Position numbers and translations under genes: made by a program
Notes under the pieces: generated by a model
What the model saw: the letters and a program-made list of their open reading frames with translations, nothing else
Databases searched by the model: none
What the model was told of the DNA's origin: nothing
From: Goleter apudmare HA4340-LM2
GTDB taxonomy: Bacteria > Cyanobacteriota > Cyanobacteriia > Cyanobacteriales > Nostocaceae
Direction of reading: 5' to 3'
Length of the DNA: 64,000 nt
Assembly (NCBI GenBank): GCA_019359495.1
Contig: JAHHHF010000070.1
Span: 186,001 to 250,000, forward strand
In this document: positions 28,305 through 37,184 of the stretch, one piece after another
How the letters are laid out: the number at the start of each line of letters is the position of its first letter
Position numbering within the stretch: the first letter of the stretch is position 1

Positions 28305-28510
28305 AAGACAAAAAAAGGTTCCGAGATTAACGTTCGTATCAAATAACCCTAGATTGCTACTCAGTATTAAGCGTGAAACAATTGGGATCTGATATTCCTA
28401 ATCAACTGTTTTTGGCGGATACAATAAACCAAGGTGTAATATGTAGTCTGCCCATAAAGACTATATAAGTTATCACAATCACATAAGATCACGGCATTCT
28501 ACTGAGGACT

Positions 28511-29638
28511 ATGGCTCAAATTGTGACGCAGAATCAGAGGGGGAGTATGGCTTTGCAGCCGCTTGATGTTGAGCTGCGTAACGTGTTCAAATTTTTCAAC
28601 CAAGAACCAGCCGTTAACGGTGTAGATTTAGATGTCAGACAGGGAGAATTCTTTAGTATCCTTGGCCCTTCTGGTTGTGGCAAAACAACTCTACTGCGTT
28701 TGATTGCTGGTTTTGAACAGGCTGATGCGGGTAAGGTATTGATTCAGGGACAGTCTATGGCGAATGTTCCCCCGTATCGCCGTCCTGTGAATACCGTATT
28801 TCAAAGCTATGCACTCTTCAATCACTTGAATGTGTGGGATAACATTGCCTTTGGACTGCGGTTAAAAAAAATCCGCAAATCAGAACTTGATCACAGAGTT
28901 GGACAAGCATTAAAACTGGTAAAAATGGAAAGTTTGCGATCGCGCTTTCCCCGTCAACTCTCTGGTGGACAACAGCAACGAGTCGCCCTAGCAAGGGCTT
29001 TAGTCAACCGCCCATCTGTTGTCCTTTTAGATGAACCCTTGGGAGCATTAGATTTAAAACTGCGTAAGGAAATGCAGGTTGAGTTATTAAATTTACACAA
29101 AGATTTAGACTTGACCTTTATTATGGTGACCCATGATCAAGAAGAAGCGCTGTCTTTATCTGATCGCATTGCCGTGATTAATCAAGGCAAAATTGAGCAA
29201 GTCGGCACTCCTAGCCAAATTTACGAATTTCCCCGGACATCGTTTGTAGCGGATTTTATTGGAGATACTAATTTATTCAGTGGAGAAATCACTCAGGTAG
29301 ACGCTACTAACATCCAAATTGAGACTAAAACAGGACTCAAAATTGTTGTTACCCGCCACGAAGAAACGCTTACTGAATTATCGGAAGCAGTAGTAGTAAG
29401 CGTGCGCCCAGAAAAAATTCAGCTCTCACTTTATCCACCGAATTTACCTACTAACTGCTTTGAAGGACGGCTGATCAATGTCATGTATTTAGGGACTCAT
29501 GTTAATTATGTCGTGGAATTAACCAACGGCATTAACATTAACGTTTTACAGCCTAATACCTTTGGTGGCTTACCAGACCGTGACACACCTATCTATGCTT
29601 GGTGGGCAGAAAGTGATTGTTTGGCGATTAGTCAGTAG
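28511..29638 (+). CDS. potA: Spermidine/putrescine-type ABC transporter ATPase
   Basis: A 375-residue ATPase with Walker A GPSGCGKTT (about residues 53-61), signature LSGGQQQR, Walker B VVLLDEPLGALD and switch His in MVTHDQEEAL, plus a C-terminal TOBE-like regulatory domain (about residues 285-370, VVVSVRPEKIQLS). The Q-loop VFQSYALFNHLNVWDNIAFG is typical of PotA. It should drive polyamine uptake with PotB and the PotD-like binding protein downstream. A second start at residue 13 (MALQPLDVELR) is possible. It is divergent from the PBP2 pair. Confidence 0.88.
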   Translation: MAQIVTQNQRGSMALQPLDVELRNVFKFFNQEPAVNGVDLDVRQGEFFSILGPSGCGKTTLLRLIAGFEQADAGKVLIQGQSMANVPPYRRPVNTVFQSYALFNHLNVWDNIAFGLRLKKIRKSELDHRVGQALKLVKMESLRSRFPRQLSGGQQQRVALARALVNRPSVVLLDEPLGALDLKLRKEMQVELLNLHKDLDLTFIMVTHDQEEALSLSDRIAVINQGKIEQVGTPSQIYEFPRTSFVADFIGDTNLFSGEITQVDATNIQIETKTGLKIVVTRHEETLTELSEAVVVSVRPEKIQLSLYPPNLPTNCFEGRLINVMYLGTHVNYVVELTNGININVLQPNTFGGLPDRDTPIYAWWAESDCLAISQ

Positions 29639-29786
29639 TTATTTGTCATTTTAACTGATGAGCAAATCAATACAATTAAAATAATCATTAATGAACCAGC
29701 ACCAAAATTAAACTCCTACCTCAACTCAATCGGTAATCTCCCAAAAGACCAATAACAAATAACAAATAACCAATGAAAAACACCAA

Positions 29787-30872
29787 ATGACCACTAGAAG
29801 AAAACTTTTAAAATCTATCACAGCACTTTCTGGCTTGTCTCTAACTGGATGCGGTTGGAAACTTGCTGAAGTGCGAGCTAATGGTAATAAATCCGGTCAG
29901 CGTGATCTACTTTATCTCTATACTTGGACGCAATATACAGACAAACAGTTACTCACAACTTTTAGTGCCCAAACTGGCATGAAAGTGCTGGCAGATGTGT
30001 ATGATTCTAACGATGTTATGCTGGCTAAATTCCAAGCTGGAGGTGGTGGAACTTACAGCATTATTTACCCATCTGACTATATGGTACAGAAGATGGTAGA
30101 GAAAAATTTATTAGCAGAAATAAATCACGATCGCCTCATTGGTTTAGATAATTTATTTCCCCGATTTCAAAATCCTAGTTACGATGAAAATAACCGCTAT
30201 AGTATACCTTTTAATTGGGGAACAACAGGTTTAATATACAATTCTGAAGTTTTGAAAAATCCCCCAGAAGATTGGGAATATTTGTGGCAAAATCAAGCCC
30301 AACTCAATAAGCGGATGACTTTACTCAATGATGTCCGTGAGGTTATGGGTGCGGCTTTGCGAATGCTGGGTTATTCATATAACTCAAAAGACGAAAATCA
30401 AATTAAACAAGCTTATGAAAAACTGCAAACCTTGAAACCAGCGATCGCTGCTTTTGATACTGATGCTTGGCAAAACCAAATTCTGGCAGGAGATTTAGTT
30501 TTAGCAATGTGTTACTCCGCAGATGCTATTAGAGTTAGTAAAGAAAACCCTAAGTTAAAATATGTGATTCCTCGTAGTGGTTCCTCGCTATGGACTGATA
30601 CTATCATCATTCCTAAAACAGCCCCAAATACTGATGGTGCTTATGCTTGGATTAACTTTATTTTGCAGCCAGAAGTAGCAGGTCAAATCAGCCAACGTCT
30701 GAGTGTCGCTACTCCCAATATCTCTGGATTTGAGCAATTATCAAAACAAGTACAGAGTAATACTAACTTGTTTCCCCCAGAGTCAATTTTAGAAAAATGT
30801 GAACGCATTACTCCCCTAGATGAATATGAGGATATTTACGAGCGCTACTGGACGAAATTAACTAGCGGTTAG
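29787..30872 (+). CDS. potD: Spermidine/putrescine-type substrate-binding lipoprotein
   Basis: A 361-residue protein with a twin-arginine-like start (TTRRKLLKSI) and a lipobox ending in LTGC at about residue 22. The mature part matches PotD: LYLYTWTQYTDKQLLTTFSA, then DVYDSNDVMLAKFQAGGGGT, SDYMVQKMVEKNLLAEI and the IPFNWGTTGLIYN hinge segment. It captures polyamines, or a related cation, in the periplasm. A heptamer tract (AAATAAC) lies just before the start and a palindrome after the stop. It lies between potA and potB. Confidence 0.86.
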   Translation: MTTRRKLLKSITALSGLSLTGCGWKLAEVRANGNKSGQRDLLYLYTWTQYTDKQLLTTFSAQTGMKVLADVYDSNDVMLAKFQAGGGGTYSIIYPSDYMVQKMVEKNLLAEINHDRLIGLDNLFPRFQNPSYDENNRYSIPFNWGTTGLIYNSEVLKNPPEDWEYLWQNQAQLNKRMTLLNDVREVMGAALRMLGYSYNSKDENQIKQAYEKLQTLKPAIAAFDTDAWQNQILAGDLVLAMCYSADAIRVSKENPKLKYVIPRSGSSLWTDTIIIPKTAPNTDGAYAWINFILQPEVAGQISQRLSVATPNISGFEQLSKQVQSNTNLFPPESILEKCERITPLDEYEDIYERYWTKLTSG

Positions 30873-30878
30873 GCAATT

Positions 30879-30907
30879 GTAGAGACGTTGCACTGCAACG
30901 TCTCTAC
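30879..30907. repeat. Perfect palindrome GTAGAGACGTTGC, copy 3
   Basis: A 13-bp inverted repeat with loop ACT lies between potD and potB, followed at once by an AAATGAC/AAATAAC heptamer tract, the same arrangement as near purQ. It could attenuate or stabilise the operon transcript. Confidence 0.8.
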
Positions 30908-30938
30908 AAATGACAAATAACAAACACCAAATAACAAA

Positions 30939-31802
30939 ATGCAAAAATCCCATCGTTTCAATTCAGATTGGCTCCAACCAATGGTGTTGCTTGCACCAGC
31001 TGGTATTTGGTTATTATTATTGCTGGTATTGCCTACACTGATAATTTTTCAGTTGAGCTTAGTGCCAAACATTCGTCCGGGAGATATAGTCAATCCTAGT
31101 GGATTGCAGAATTACCTGCGGATAATTGACCCGGTTTATGTGGAAGTAATTAAGCGATCGCTCATATTAGCTGGTCATACTACTATAATTTGTTTAATTA
31201 TGAGCTTTCCTGTGGCTTATTGGATTGCTCAAATAGCACCACAAAAGTGGCGAAACTTACTTCTATTAGGCTTTGTATTGCCTTTATGGACTTCTTCTTT
31301 ACTGCGTTCCTATGCGTGGATTACAATTCTGCGCCCTACTGGTCTATTAAACAGTTTATTAACTACATTAAAATTACCTACTGTGGAGTTGCTAAACCAG
31401 ACTCCGGCTGTGTTTATTGGTATGAGCTATAGCTTACTACCTTACATGATTTTAATTTTATATGCCTCTCTAGAAAAGTTAGACAAGCGGTTATTAGAAG
31501 CAGCAGCAGATTTAGGTGCGAGTCCTTTGCAAGCTTTTTGGAAAGTGACAGTTCCACAAATTTTACCAGGAATCACTGCTGGCTCAATGTTGGTATTCAT
31601 CACTGGCTTAGGAGATTTCGCCAACCCAGAATTATTAGGTGGTGCTTCTAGTATGACGGCGGCGCGGTTAGTTTATAACCAGTTTCTGGGAGCTACTCAA
31701 AATTGGGGGTTTGGTTCAGCTTTGAGTATGACATTAATTTTAGTAATTAGTATAGCGATCGCTCTTTTGATTAAATTCGGTGAAGGTACACCTAAGCAAT
31801 AG
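30939..31802 (+). CDS. potB: Spermidine/putrescine-type ABC permease
   Basis: The 287-residue protein has six predicted membrane segments and the coupling motif LLEAAADLGASPLQAFWKVT (EAA motif, about residues 185-204), with PFPVAYWIAQ-like and LRSYAWITILRPTGLLN stretches typical of PotB. PotB normally pairs with PotC, but no second permease follows. The downstream 820 bases are noncoding. Either PotC is encoded elsewhere or PotB dimerises. A good intrinsic terminator follows at 31858-31886. Confidence 0.86.
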   Translation: MQKSHRFNSDWLQPMVLLAPAGIWLLLLLVLPTLIIFQLSLVPNIRPGDIVNPSGLQNYLRIIDPVYVEVIKRSLILAGHTTIICLIMSFPVAYWIAQIAPQKWRNLLLLGFVLPLWTSSLLRSYAWITILRPTGLLNSLLTTLKLPTVELLNQTPAVFIGMSYSLLPYMILILYASLEKLDKRLLEAAADLGASPLQAFWKVTVPQILPGITAGSMLVFITGLGDFANPELLGGASSMTAARLVYNQFLGATQNWGFGSALSMTLILVISIAIALLIKFGEGTPKQ

Positions 31803-31857
31803 TAATTGAGCGCAAAATAGTAATGATCTTTGATTTATTGAAAATCGCAAAATTCAG

Positions 31858-31889
31858 AATCCTGACTTCTTAAAAAAGTCGGGATTTTA
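31858..31889 (+). terminator. Intrinsic terminator after potB
   Basis: AATCCTGACTT pairs with AAGTCGGGATT (one G-T wobble) around a 7-base loop and is followed by TTTAT. It lies 56 bases after the potB stop and marks the operon end. Confidence 0.8.
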
Positions 31890-31926
31890 TGCATAATTTA
31901 AACTCATCCCTAGTAGGGATTGAAAC
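31890..31926 (+). repeat. Orphan CRISPR-repeat-like 37-mer
   Basis: The 37 bases end in CATCCCTAGTAGGGATTGAAAC, nearly the 3' half of Nostocales CRISPR repeats ending ATCCCTATTAGGGATTGAAAC, with the inner palindrome CCCTA/TAGGG. The 5' half also resembles such repeats (GCATAATTT versus GCAATTT). No second copy and no cas gene occur nearby, so it is a solitary unit, not an array. Confidence 0.6.
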
Positions 31927-32078
31927 AGTTACGGCTAAAATTTTAACCGCCTCAAGCTACGATGGATAGATATCAGCAGCATGGGCGGTTTATAAAATAT
32001 ACAGTGGTTCGATAAAATGGAAAAATCACTCAAGTAATGTGGACAATCTTCGCAATCTGTCTCTTCAGCACTAGCTGT

Positions 32079-32261
32079 ACATCCTTAATTCCAAAATAGG
32101 CAGGAACTTCTGGCTGTGCTTTTAAAAACCTCCATGACAACTCAGTGAACTTAGGGCAAAAATAACTTCAAAGGATGTGACAACTGAGGAGCGATCGCTA
32201 GGATATTAGAGCAGGAGGCACAGGCTCTAATCTAAAGGTTTTGGTTGAACTTTTAACCTTT
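32079..32261 (+). ncRNA. Candidate small RNA with three stems and terminator
   Basis: Within the gene-free region 31803-32623, three perfect stems follow one another. ACATCCTT (32079-32086) pairs with AAGGATGT (32171-32178). ATTAGAGC (32205-32212) pairs with GCTCTAAT (32224-32231). AAAGGTT (32234-32240) pairs with AACCTTT (32255-32261), which runs into T residues as an intrinsic terminator would. A HIP1 octamer lies between the first and second stems. No open frame fits. A promoter was not identified, so this is a prediction from structure only. Confidence 0.4.
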
Positions 32262-32378
32262 TTGTACCTTGACCTTAATCTAGCATCTTATACTTTAGCT
32301 CTAGCGACATGTTTACTAAACTTGTTCAGCATTAATTTGTCGCAACAATTACGAAATTTTTCTTAAAAATACTATTAA

Positions 32379-32424
32379 AAGTCGGTGGTTTATCCTGCTG
32401 TTTCCAGGGATAAACCGCCGACTT
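32379..32424. terminator. Strong 17-bp hairpin in noncoding region
   Basis: The bases at 32379-32395 (starting AAGTCGGTGG) pair with 32408-32424 over 17 positions with a single G-T wobble and a 12-base loop. It could be a terminator for the minus-strand gene ending at 32624 or a palindromic repeat. Confidence 0.6.
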
Positions 32425-32623
32425 GGAGAATTGGACATTGATTGCGGTTCTTCGCCAAACACATGCAAGCTCACTGAGGCAGTTCTGATACCAATTCGTA
32501 ATTAAGAAAGTCTTACCTAGTCAGGCTTTCAGGGTTTGGAACTGTTTTATTATTTTCGTGAAATGGTATGAGCCATGAGTGCGGAAAAAGAGTTCCCATT
32601 TAGCACTACTGAATCTGAGCTTG

Positions 32624-33220
32624 TTATTGATCAGAATTACTAGTACCAGTTCCTTCAACTTGAGGTGAAGTTTCGCTATTGTTCTCTGGTACAGGAGTGT
32701 TGGTAGTTGGAGTGTTTGGACTTGGCGTCTCTTTAGGAGTTGTTTCGTTTGTAGGTGGTTGAGATGGTACTGTAATGTTGATCTGCGGTGGAGAAGGTGC
32801 AGTTGTAGGTGCAACGGGAATAGGTACTTCTCTGGTTCTTTCAATGATTGTGGTTTGTGGATTGGGTGCTTGGGCTGTTGGGCTAGGTGCGGGAGTCTCT
32901 ACTGGTGCTGTGTTTTGACGCTGGTTAATGTACCAGAAGCCGATGGCGATCAAACTAGCTAAAGAGGTAAGAATAATACCTAAGAGTAAACTACCAGCAG
33001 CATTGTGATGATCACGCTCTGCTAAATTACTTTGCTGATACCTACGCTCGGTATTTTGACCGTCTACATAGCCAACTCCATAAGAATCAGGATTGACTGT
33101 ATCATTATTGATGGTTCCAGTGGTTCGCTTCACGTAGGTGTGAGTATCACCATTGGCATCATTGTAAGATTCTTGTCTATCTTCACTGTTGTAGATGTTG
33201 CGATCGCTTGAATTAGTCAT
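32624..33220 (-). CDS. Single-pass membrane protein with Pro/Thr-rich tail
   Basis: The family is not recognised. The protein has a polar N-terminal part rich in Asn, Asp, Tyr and Thr (about residues 1-75), one membrane helix at about residues 78-98 (GSLLLGIILTSLASLIAIGF) and a low-complexity tail of Pro, Thr, Ser and Asn, probably extended in the periplasm. The ATG at 33220 is chosen; a GTG five codons earlier overlaps the GAGGAG site. A role in the cell envelope is likely, but nothing more specific can be said. Confidence 0.6.
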   Translation of the reverse strand: MTNSSDRNIYNSEDRQESYNDANGDTHTYVKRTTGTINNDTVNPDSYGVGYVDGQNTERRYQQSNLAERDHHNAAGSLLLGIILTSLASLIAIGFWYINQRQNTAPVETPAPSPTAQAPNPQTTIIERTREVPIPVAPTTAPSPPQINITVPSQPPTNETTPKETPSPNTPTTNTPVPENNSETSPQVEGTGTSNSDQ

Positions 33221-33495
33221 AGTAGTTGATTTCACTCCTCAATCTGAAATATTGACCAACTAAAAGCTCTGCTATCAGCAAAACCTCTAGCAAATTGGCA
33301 AAAGTTTTTTATGTCTATGAGTTTTATTTGTTACTCAAACTTCAATATGGTTCAGAATAACCTCTGCGATCGCACAGACGGTTCTATCTGAAGTTGGGAG
33401 TTTATTCTCCATCCCCAGACGGATTGAGAGGCGCGAAACTTCGCGCCTCTACATTTAGTGAGGGTGGTTTATGGGTAATTCAGCAGGTTAAATTA

Positions 33496-34398
33496 TCAAG
33501 ACTTCCGCGCCGAAACCAAGGAAACCATCTGATTTGACCAAAACAAATCACCTAAACGCTGGAATTTGGTCGCCAAACTCAGTTTTTGGGTAATGGTGCT
33601 GAGGATGTCACCAGGCTGTTGTCTGCTTGACGCTGACGGAGTTGCTATATTTAAAACCCACTCTAGCAACCAAGGGGCGAAGCGTTGACACCAAATAGCT
33701 AGGTAACTTTGCCATCCAACTAAAATCTCTGGAGAATCCTTTTCTAACCCTGTGATCAGGGTTTGCGCGACTTGCTGGGGTGTCATGGGCGTCACCCAGC
33801 GAAATAATTTCAAATCCCTTACCATGTCGGTGTCTGTGAGGGTAGGTAGTAACGCTCTCACCTGGATGTTGTATTCGGCTAGTTCGCGGCGCAAAGCTTG
33901 GGTAAATCCTAAAATGGCAAACTTAGTTGCGGAATAAGTCGCCATCGTCGGTGCAGCCACTTTCCCCATCAGGCTGGACACATTGATAATTGTGCCTTCC
34001 CTTTGACTAACCATCCGGCGGGCGATCAAACTAGTGAGGGTGTACATTCCCAATAAATTCACAGAGATTTCTTCTTGCACCTGGGGGAGTTTGGAGCGCA
34101 AGAATGAGTTTTGATATGCGACTCCTGCACAATTAACCAGGAGATGAATGGGGCCATAATTGCGCCAAAGTTGAGCAACGGCAATATTCACCTCAACTCC
34201 TTGAGTTAAATCTACTGCCAGAATTGTGGCTTTGACACCCAGCGCCTCTATTTCCTGGGCTACCTGGGTTAACTTTTGACGATCGCGTGCTAGCAAGATG
34301 ACTCGCTTCACACCTTGCTGTGCTAATTCTAGAGCGATCGCCCGTCCAATACCGCGAGAAGCTCCAGTAATTAGAGCTACCTTACCTTGAATCTTCAT
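33496..34398 (-). CDS. Short-chain dehydrogenase/reductase
   Basis: The SDR fold is clear: the cofactor motif TGASRGIG (about residues 11-18), NCAG-type LLVNCAGVAYQ and the catalytic SS...YSATK (VSSLMGKVAAPTMATYSATK). The ATG at 34398 has GGAGGT at ideal spacing and gives 300 residues; the frame is open further upstream but without support. The C-terminal 60 residues (about 240-300) extend past the SDR core with hydrophobic stretches (LAIWCQRFAPWLLEWVLNI), suggesting membrane association as in DltE/SDR7C-like reductases. Substrate is unknown. Confidence 0.85.
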   Translation of the reverse strand: MKIQGKVALITGASRGIGRAIALELAQQGVKRVILLARDRQKLTQVAQEIEALGVKATILAVDLTQGVEVNIAVAQLWRNYGPIHLLVNCAGVAYQNSFLRSKLPQVQEEISVNLLGMYTLTSLIARRMVSQREGTIINVSSLMGKVAAPTMATYSATKFAILGFTQALRRELAEYNIQVRALLPTLTDTDMVRDLKLFRWVTPMTPQQVAQTLITGLEKDSPEILVGWQSYLAIWCQRFAPWLLEWVLNIATPSASSRQQPGDILSTITQKLSLATKFQRLGDLFWSNQMVSLVSARKS

Positions 34399-35154
34399 GA
34401 GTTTTGACCTCCAAATTCTCAGTCTTACTGCGCTTTCAGTTGCGTCCCGCAAGTAAGACAAGTCATAAATCTTGTTTGCAATTAAAACTTTACTCAGCCT
34501 TCAGCAAAGAATATTTCTGGGTTAATCTGCAATCCCTCACCATTAGTCCATAAACAGCAGAAATTTCTCGCTTTTGCCACATCATCGACATTTCCCGCAA
34601 TTGGCTGAATGGATATAGCTCATAGGTTTCTTTATCTCCTCAATTAGAGCGTTCACCAGATGGCTGCCAATACACACGTTAACAATTAAATCAAGTTATA
34701 GCAATATTTTTTAATAAGTATTTCTTAATACTTGTTTACAACAAGTATATATATAAGGGTCGAATTCGTGGATAAGTTTTTATAAATACTGCCAAATAAA
34801 TATGGTATTTCCCTGACAATCAGTTTAAATTATGGTCATAAAATCGCGTAAAACAGCAGTTTTACCCAATTTCCAGCAACTTTAGTGATCATTAATATAT
34901 TAATGAATTATGTAGCTTTAGAAACAGTTTAATAGGGATTAACAATAGTGAATTTACTGATTTTGATCTATAGAGAATCCTAGCCCTGAGGTTCTCAATT
35001 TGGTGATTTTTAATCAACAACTGCGAAATCATGGAAGTAACATTAATTTTGAATTGTTAACTATGCCATCTTGCTGGATATTCCCATTTTCTGGCTCTAC
35101 TTTTTTGGGAATGGGGATCAGGGATGATGGATAACGGGTAATAGTTGCGGAACT
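34399..35154. other. AT-rich intergenic region
   Basis: No gene is supported. A hairpin GTAAAAC-AGCA-GTTTTAC lies at 34848-34865, and a TAAGTATT/AATACTT-rich tract at 34717-34752. The SDR promoter is probably in its right-hand part as read on the minus strand. Confidence 0.5.
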
Positions 35155-36840
35155 TTAAGGTCGGACAGGATTAGTTTGTGGTTGTTGATTTGGCTCAGGG
35201 ATTGAGTTATTCACTGCGGGGATCAACCGTTCACTACTCTGTGATTGCAAAAGACTGAGATTGAGGGGAGGCTGACTGATAAATGTGGCATAAGATGGCT
35301 GCAAATAAGAGCGATATTCAGGGCGTTGGCGAAGATGTGTTTCTAAAAAAGCCACACTTAAAGCCTTAAGATAACCATAAACAGCGCCACGGCTAGGCCC
35401 CAGCAATCCTGGTGGGACAGGTAGGATATCATTTTCTGGGGTAGGTTCAGCGATCGCAGAAAAGTGAGTAGCGTTTTCGATTAAGGCTAAGTGCTTATTG
35501 GGATCAGCAATCCAAGTGAAAGGACGAATCTGCTCAAACACTGGTGGGGCAAAAATATCTTGACTACCAGCTACCAACATCACAGGAATGGGAATTTTAC
35601 TGATTTCCTGTTTACCAAACATAGAACTGCCGATAGGATTAACCACCAAGATAACTTTGATGCGATCGTCTGCGAGTTGATAATCTTTCTGGGGTAATCC
35701 AGTGGCTTGACACTGCAAAATCAGTGACAGATTAAACGAAGACGTATTATTGGGATCACAATCTTGGCGGAGTTGGTCAAAGTTAATCTTTGCGCCTGCG
35801 AGAGTCAAAGCGGTATAACCACCGAACGAATGGCCGATTACTCCCACCTGCTGGAAATTGAGTTTTCCCTGGAGAACAGGATCGACCTTTTCTAAACGCT
35901 GGAGATCATCTAGTAAAAACTTGATATCTAAAGGTCGGTCGATAAATTCCTGGGCTTCTGGTGGCCCTGCTAAACCGATGAAATATTGTTGAACACGTAG
36001 CGCATTACTACCGGGGTGTTCCAATACAGCAACAGCAAAACCATGAGATGCGAGATGTTCCGCCAGGTAGACGAATGCATAACGGTCGGAAGCGATCCCG
36101 TGGGAAATTACGATGAGAGGCGAGGAGGATCTATCGCCAATATTTTGTGGTGGCGCGGGTAAATAGAGATCTACCGGCAATTGGCGATCGCGTTTACTAT
36201 CATTGAGAGTTAAACTTTTTTTATCCCAGCGCCATGTTCCAGGCGATCGTAAGTCTGGTTTTCCAGCGAAATCAAAGGGAGAATTAGCAGCCTCCGTAAC
36301 CGCCTCTTGTTGCACAACATCAACTACTTGATCTCTTTTTTTCAGTAATTCCGATAAGTCTGCAACTATTTTTAGCCCCTCTGTAAAATTCAGCCGTAAA
36401 GTCTCGGTGGGAAATTTACGCAAAAAATTTACCACTGTTAAACCCTCAGGGTCAGCAGCAGCCAAAATTAACGCGCCTCGTAAAGCATAGAAACCGTTTC
36501 GACGAGAGTCAGTCAGGACTAATTCCCCCAGACGTTGCAGCACTTGTTCACCGATGGGTGAGTAAGTCACTTGAGAAACTAAGGTTGGAGTTACACTGAA
36601 GCGCATCTGGAGCAATTCCCGCAATTGAGCCAGTTGTTGGGGATTAGCCCGGCTGGCATAAAATTCCAACTCATTATTAATCTTGCCTTCCTTAGCAAAG
36701 ATTTCCAACGATTCCACAGATAAAGAAAATTCCCCAAAGGGGGGGTAAAAAAAGCTAATCCGTTCGGCGCTCAGTCCGGGAGTTGCAGTCATCAAAGTAG
36801 ACAGCAAACCTAAACTTAAGTATTTCAGAAATTTTTTCAT
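35155..36840 (-). CDS. DUF1400-containing alpha/beta hydrolase (lipase-like)
   Basis: The 561-residue protein starts with a signal peptide (KKFLKYLSLGLLSTLMTATPGLSA), then a DUF1400 domain (about residues 25-155, FFYPPFGEFSLSVESLEIFA), a cyanobacterial module often fused to lipase-like domains. The hydrolase domain has the oxyanion-type strand PLIVISHGIASDRY and the nucleophile elbow GHSFGG (VIGHSFGGYTALTLAG). A later His (ENATHFSAI) could complete the triad. It is predicted to be an exported esterase or lipase. Substrate is unknown. It probably forms a single-gene unit. Confidence 0.86.
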   Translation of the reverse strand: MKKFLKYLSLGLLSTLMTATPGLSAERISFFYPPFGEFSLSVESLEIFAKEGKINNELEFYASRANPQQLAQLRELLQMRFSVTPTLVSQVTYSPIGEQVLQRLGELVLTDSRRNGFYALRGALILAAADPEGLTVVNFLRKFPTETLRLNFTEGLKIVADLSELLKKRDQVVDVVQQEAVTEAANSPFDFAGKPDLRSPGTWRWDKKSLTLNDSKRDRQLPVDLYLPAPPQNIGDRSSSPLIVISHGIASDRYAFVYLAEHLASHGFAVAVLEHPGSNALRVQQYFIGLAGPPEAQEFIDRPLDIKFLLDDLQRLEKVDPVLQGKLNFQQVGVIGHSFGGYTALTLAGAKINFDQLRQDCDPNNTSSFNLSLILQCQATGLPQKDYQLADDRIKVILVVNPIGSSMFGKQEISKIPIPVMLVAGSQDIFAPPVFEQIRPFTWIADPNKHLALIENATHFSAIAEPTPENDILPVPPGLLGPSRGAVYGYLKALSVAFLETHLRQRPEYRSYLQPSYATFISQPPLNLSLLQSQSSERLIPAVNNSIPEPNQQPQTNPVRP

Positions 36841-36883
36841 AAGATTTGGGGAATAGGGTTTGGTGAATGGGAAGCAGGGAGCA

Positions 36884-36906
36884 GGCTGACACCGTGAACG
36901 TCAGCC
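36884..36906. repeat. Hairpin GGCTGAC/GTCAGCC
   Basis: A perfect 7-bp inverted repeat with a 9-base loop upstream of the hydrolase gene, in a G-rich tract (GGGAGCAGG occurs on both sides). Possibly a small repeat insertion. Confidence 0.5.
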
Positions 36907-36978
36907 GAACGGGAGCAGGAAAAATGACCAATAACCAATAACAAGGCGATAATTAATATAGAGATCAAAGTTTTTCAT

Positions 36979-37173
36979 ATGTCCTTAAATTCCTGCCCTG
37001 GTTGTGTCGTTGTCCTCAATCAACAACACGAGCAAAACATCTCCCACCAAAACCAGTGTCAAGATGTGGCACTCAGCCACACTCAAAACAATGTCAAAAA
37101 TCAGACTGTGGTCGAAAATGGTCGGGTTGTGGTTAAACCATTAGAACCACAGATTGATGAGACTTCTAAATAA
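36979..37173 (+). CDS. Possible small hypothetical protein (64 aa)
   Basis: An ATG frame of 64 codons starts SLNSCPGCVVVLNQQHEQN and is rich in Gln, Asn, His and Val, with a CPGC pair and a further Cys (NQCQDV) that might bind metal. It lies between two minus-strand genes. No ribosome-binding site is clear and no family is recognised, so coding status is uncertain. Confidence 0.3.
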   Translation: MSLNSCPGCVVVLNQQHEQNISHQNQCQDVALSHTQNNVKNQTVVENGRVVVKPLEPQIDETSK

Positions 37174-37184
37174 ATTTTAGAGAC

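Noticed and set aside
31890-31926. CRISPR array
   Set aside because: Only one repeat-like unit is present, with no second repeat at spacer distance, so it is listed as an orphan repeat.
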